From the NCBI GenBank assembly GCA_965227045.1, contig OZ245718.1:2294001-2358000 (forward strand): 64,000 bases of DNA, read 5' to 3'. A program made the position numbers and the translations under genes. Source of the DNA: UBA10649 sp965227045. Lineage in GTDB: Bacteria; Actinomycetota; Actinomycetes; S36-B12. Below the pieces are notes generated by a model that saw nothing but the letters and a program-made list of their open reading frames with translations, was not told the DNA's origin and did not search any database. Shown here one piece after another: positions 61,043 through 64,000 of the stretch (positions are counted from its first letter, which is position 1; every line of letters begins with the position of its first letter).

Positions 61043-61098
61043 GGTAGCCGTGTGACGGGTGTTACCTGCGGGTAGTGTGCCGCCTGAAAATAGGCCGA

Positions 61099-62259
61099 CT
61101 ACAGCAATTCCAGGATGGTGGCGTTGGCCATGCCGCCGCCCTCGCACATCGTCTGCAGTCCGTACTTCGCACCACTGCGCTGCATCTGATGCACCAACGT
61201 GGTCATGAGACGCGCGCCCGATCCGCCCAGTGGGTGACCCAGGGCGATAGCGCCGCCGTTGATGTTGGTGAGCGCCGGACTGGCACCCGTCTCCGCGTAC
61301 CAGGCGCCGAGCACTGACGCGAATGCCTCGTTGACCTCGAAGGCACCGATGTCGGACAGAGCCAGGCCGGAGCGCTTGAGCACTCGCTCGGTTGCCGGGA
61401 TCGGGCCGGTGAGCATGTAGATCGGATCGACACCGGCAAGGGCGACCGTGTGAATGCGCGCCAGCGGGGTCAAGCCAAGCTCGGCAGCGCGAGCAGACGA
61501 CATGATCAGGAGCGCGGCCGAGCCGTCGGAGATCTGCGAGGCGTTGCCCGCGGTGACGACGCCGTCCTCCTTGAATGGAGTCTTCAGGGTGGAAAGCGAC
61601 TCGACGGTCGTGTCGGGGCGAATCCCCTGATCCTGCGATACGACTCCGTCGGCGGTCTGGACCGGCACGATCTCCGCGTCGAACAGGCCAGCGGCGCGAG
61701 CGGCGGCGGCGCGCTGCTGAGAGGTGGCCGCGAGCTCGTCGAGGTACGTACGCGACAGGTTCCACTTTGCGGCGATCATCTCCGCGCTGATGCCCTGCGG
61801 AACCAGGCCCCCGTCGTAGCGGTCGTGCATCGACTGGCTGTACGGGCCGTCACCGCCGACCATGTTGGAGAACATCGGAACGCGCGACATCGACTCGACT
61901 CCGCCGGCAATGACGATGTCGTAGTGGCCGGCGATGACTCCGGCCGCGGCGAACGTGACCGCCTGCTGGCTCGATCCGCACTGCCGATCGATGCTGACCC
62001 CGGTGACGTCCTCGGGGAAGCCCGCCGCGAGCACGGCGTTTCGCGCGACGTTTCCGCTCTGCTCACCGACCTGCGAGACGGCGCCCCAAATCACGTCGTC
62101 GACCAGCGCCGGATCCAGGCCGACCCGCGAGGTGACCGAGTTGAGCACAATCGCCGACAGGTCGACCGGATGGATGCCGCTCAGCACTCCCTTGACGGGC
62201 TTGCCGATGCCGACCGGCGTGCGGACTGCCGAGACGATGACCGCGTCGTTGCTGCTCAC
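61099..62259 (-). CDS. thiolase (acetyl-CoA C-acyltransferase)
   Basis: A 386-residue thiolase: AVIVSAVRTPVGIGKPVKG at the start, nucleophile Cys in SIDRQCGSSQQAV (near residue 90), GGVESMSRVPM, and the C-terminal GHPLGGSGARL (His) and CEGGGMANA (second Cys). It cleaves or forms 3-ketoacyl-CoA. GTG 62259 has AAAGGA about six bases upstream. It sits between crgA and the rhomboid gene, where many relatives have none, and follows the rhomboid gene by 17 bases on the same strand. Confidence 0.92.
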   Translation of the reverse strand: MSSNDAVIVSAVRTPVGIGKPVKGVLSGIHPVDLSAIVLNSVTSRVGLDPALVDDVIWGAVSQVGEQSGNVARNAVLAAGFPEDVTGVSIDRQCGSSQQAVTFAAAGVIAGHYDIVIAGGVESMSRVPMFSNMVGGDGPYSQSMHDRYDGGLVPQGISAEMIAAKWNLSRTYLDELAATSQQRAAAARAAGLFDAEIVPVQTADGVVSQDQGIRPDTTVESLSTLKTPFKEDGVVTAGNASQISDGSAALLIMSSARAAELGLTPLARIHTVALAGVDPIYMLTGPIPATERVLKRSGLALSDIGAFEVNEAFASVLGAWYAETGASPALTNINGGAIALGHPLGGSGARLMTTLVHQMQRSGAKYGLQTMCEGGGMANATILELL

Positions 62260-62276
62260 GGGGTGTCCTTTCGTTG

Positions 62277-63134
62277 CTAAGTGGTGAGAACTCCAAGTGA
62301 AGCCAGAAGATCGTGAATCTGCGCGGTGCGCCACATGACAAGACCAGCCATGACGCACAGCAGGACGAGGATCCCACCCACCTGCACCACAGTTCGATGC
62401 CGAGGGGCGGGGAAGACCATGATCGCAGCGACCAGGGCTCCTGTCACCAGGCCCCCCAGATGCGCCCGCCAGTCGACCCCCGGTGCGAAGAATCCGATGG
62501 CGACGTTCACTGCCAGGAGCACCAGTACCTGGGTGACGTCGTAGCGCAGTCGCCGGCCTGCCACGACGAGCGCTCCCATGAGGCCGAAGATCGCACCGCT
62601 GGCGCCGACGGACACCGTTCGCATGTCGGAGAACACGTAGGAGGCGACTCCGCCACCGATTGCAGCGAGGATGTAGAGAGTCAGATAGCGGTAATGTCCG
62701 AGGATGCGCTCAAGGGTCGGGCCCAAGGCGAACAGCACATACATGTTGAACGCGATGTGCAGGAACGATCCGTGGAGGAACGCGGCGGTGACCAGCCGCC
62801 ACCATTCACCATTGGCTGCGATGCCAACCGGCCACATGCCGTAGTCACCGGCGACGGCGTTCACGCCGATCGCCATCTGCGCGAGGAACACGACGACGTT
62901 GATCGCGATGAGTACGTACGTGACGAGCGGTCGGTCTATGAGCGTCCCGCCAGCAACCGTCGTCGGCTGCTGGATTCGAGCCGCCGCACCAGCCACGCAT
63001 TCGGGGCACTGGAATCCGACGGGTGCCGCGATCATGCACTGCGTGCAGATCGGCCGATCACATCGCGTGCAACGAATACCCGTCGCGCGATCGGGATGTC
63101 GGTAGCAGACCGACTGCGGCTGCGGTTCTGTCAC
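62277..63134 (-). CDS. rhomboid-family intramembrane serine protease
   Basis: A 285-residue protein. The N-terminus carries a B-box-like zinc module (CYRHPDRATGIRCTRCDRPICTQC ... CPEC). Six or seven helices follow with FLHGSFLHIAFNMYVLFALG (HxxxN oxyanion region), the nucleophile VSVGASGAIFGLMGAL (Ser in GASG) and the base in WRAHLGGLVTG (His). It cleaves membrane proteins within the bilayer; the substrate is unknown. GTG start at 63134, 12 bases after the cyclophilin gene. Confidence 0.92.
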   Translation of the reverse strand: MTEPQPQSVCYRHPDRATGIRCTRCDRPICTQCMIAAPVGFQCPECVAGAAARIQQPTTVAGGTLIDRPLVTYVLIAINVVVFLAQMAIGVNAVAGDYGMWPVGIAANGEWWRLVTAAFLHGSFLHIAFNMYVLFALGPTLERILGHYRYLTLYILAAIGGGVASYVFSDMRTVSVGASGAIFGLMGALVVAGRRLRYDVTQVLVLLAVNVAIGFFAPGVDWRAHLGGLVTGALVAAIMVFPAPRHRTVVQVGGILVLLCVMAGLVMWRTAQIHDLLASLGVLTT

Positions 63135-63146
63135 GGACGGACGTCG

Positions 63147-63665
63147 TCAGTCACGCGTGATCGTGATCGACGAGATCACGACGTCAGTGCGCGGGCGATC
63201 TGCCTGCCCGGTCGCTACTGCGGCGATCGCGTCGACGACATCGCGTGATTCCTGATCGGCAACCTCGCCGAAGATGCTGTGCTTGAAGTTGAGGTGCTTC
63301 GTGGGGGCAACCGTGATGAAGAACTGGGAGCCGTTGGTGTTCGGACCCGCGTTGGCCATGGCCAGCAGGTAGGGGCGGTCGAAAGTCAGTTCGGGGTGGA
63401 ACTCATCGGCGAACCGGTACCCGGGGCCACCGGTTCCGGTGCCGAGCGGATCGCCACCTTGGATCATGAATCCCGAGATGACGCGGTGGAAGATCGTGCC
63501 GTCGTAGAGCGGGGCGACGGACTTCGCGCGAACCTTGGGATCGGTCCACTCCTGCGTCCCCTCGGCCAGCCCGGTGAAGTTCTTGACCGTCTTGGGAGCC
63601 TGATCGGCGAACAGGTTGATGCGGATATCCCCGAGGGTGGTGTGCATGGTCGCGGTTGTCGTCAT
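63147..63665 (-). CDS. ppiA: cyclophilin-type peptidyl-prolyl isomerase
   Basis: A 172-residue cytoplasmic cyclophilin: TTLGDIRINLFADQAPKTVKNF, the catalytic FHRVISGFMIQGGDP (Arg), GSQFFITVAPTKHLN and HSIFGEV. It catalyses cis-trans isomerisation of proline bonds. ATG 63665 (MTTTATMHTT) has CAGGA about seven bases upstream; ATG 63683 is an alternative. Upstream of the rhomboid and thiolase genes in one operon. Confidence 0.92.
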   Translation of the reverse strand: MTTTATMHTTLGDIRINLFADQAPKTVKNFTGLAEGTQEWTDPKVRAKSVAPLYDGTIFHRVISGFMIQGGDPLGTGTGGPGYRFADEFHPELTFDRPYLLAMANAGPNTNGSQFFITVAPTKHLNFKHSIFGEVADQESRDVVDAIAAVATGQADRPRTDVVISSITITRD

Positions 63666-63693
63666 GCCGTCATCCTGCCTCATGGCCTCGACG

Positions 63694-63730
63694 GCACGGG
63701 CCGCGACCTGCCTTCGGTCGCGGCCCGTGC
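63694..63730 (-). terminator. hairpin terminator after the PadR-type gene
   Basis: A perfect 15-base G/C-rich stem (63694-63708 with 63716-63730) and a seven-base loop, 15 bases after the regulator's stop on the minus strand. No T-run follows, as is usual in high-G+C actinobacteria. Confidence 0.75.
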
Positions 63731-63744
63731 TTCGTGCGGGTGAC

Positions 63745-64000
63745 CTACTGGGCCAAGAGCCCGTAGATCTTCTTGCGTGCCTCGGCGAGCGCGGCGGTGG
63801 CCGCGTCGATCTGCGCCTGGTCATTCAGCTGACTGACCTGCCAGACGGCGGCGCCGAGTTGCTTGCCCTCGGCCCATAGGGCGGCCGCTGCCTCGATGTC
63901 CGGGGCCGTGGACTGCGCCCACGGTTCCCCCCAGGAAGCCCGCTCGGCCTCCACGACCGTGCGACCCTCGTCGGTCAGCGAGAAGATCCGCTTGCCGTCC
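63745..64000 (-). CDS. PadR-family transcriptional regulator, C-terminal part
   Basis: The 3' end of a gene entering from the right edge. The visible 84 residues begin DGKRIFSLTDEGRTVVEAERA, the wing of a PadR winged helix (the DGRxRxxYxLTxxG pattern), followed by a helical dimerisation region (DIEAAAALWAEGKQLGAAVWQ). An apparent start at 63954 (GTG) lies inside this homology and is not real. A strong hairpin ends the unit. Ligand and targets unknown. Confidence 0.75.
   Translation of the reverse strand, partial: DGKRIFSLTDEGRTVVEAERASWGEPWAQSTAPDIEAAAALWAEGKQLGAAVWQVSQLNDQAQIDAATAALAEARKKIYGLLAQ

Noticed and set aside
1..64000. CRISPR arrays, insertion sequences, prophage genes, rRNA
   Set aside because: I looked for regularly spaced repeats, transposase or integrase motifs and rRNA and saw none; the only repeats are inside coding sequence.

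Overview
The window is high-G+C DNA from an actinobacterium of the class Actinomycetes. The evidence is the conserved origin-proximal block fhaA-fhaB-pstP-rodA-pbpA-pknB with tRNA-Leu on one side and TrpG/PabA, DUF881, CrgA, a rhomboid protease and a cyclophilin on the other. I cannot name an order or genus. GTG and TTG starts, 4-base ATGA/GTGA overlaps and leaderless-looking promoters recur. No gap between genes exceeds 300 bases.

Bases 1-39,100 are a large cell-surface polysaccharide locus, mostly on the minus strand. It holds sugar-nucleotide genes (gmd, a gmd-like paralogue, rmlA, rmlC; the GDP-L-fucose synthase lies apart at 41.3 kb). It has an initiating polyprenyl-phosphate glycosylphosphotransferase (32.5 kb), about nine glycosyltransferases, O-acyl/acetyl and sulfo transferases, and methyltransferases. 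A Wzm/Wzt-type ABC exporter with a C-terminal cargo-recognition domain sits at 17-19 kb. A three-gene module (58-residue membrane protein, kinase-like/methyltransferase fusion, membrane sulfatase-fold enzyme) has its own promoter at 22.2-25.9 kb. Secreted proteins follow: an Ig-like repeat protein, two tandem clan GH-A glycosidases and a seven-bladed propeller/TIG/OmpA-like protein. The likely sequence is priming by the glycosylphosphotransferase, extension with rhamnose, fucose and other sugars, decoration and termination, export by the ABC transporter, and outside trimming or anchoring by the secreted proteins.

Bases 39,100-50,500 are housekeeping and accessory genes: Fpg-family glycosylase, a CoA-transferase, GDP-fucose synthase with two small dimeric alpha-beta-barrel proteins, a protein of unknown function with a 16-base palindrome at its start, a menaquinone-type reductase, a DMT transporter, an Ada-like repair protein, DUF1905, META, FkbM methyltransferase, a hotdog thioesterase and a potassium channel with two RCK domains.

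Bases 50,500-60,960 are tRNA-Leu(CAG), an M6-type metalloprotease divergent from the FHA/phosphatase/RodA/PBP/PknB growth-and-division operon, TrpG/PabA with DUF881, and CrgA. The convergent gap 60,959-61,098 contains five close matches to the DnaA box, two of them perfect. A thiolase, rhomboid, cyclophilin and a partial PadR regulator close the window.
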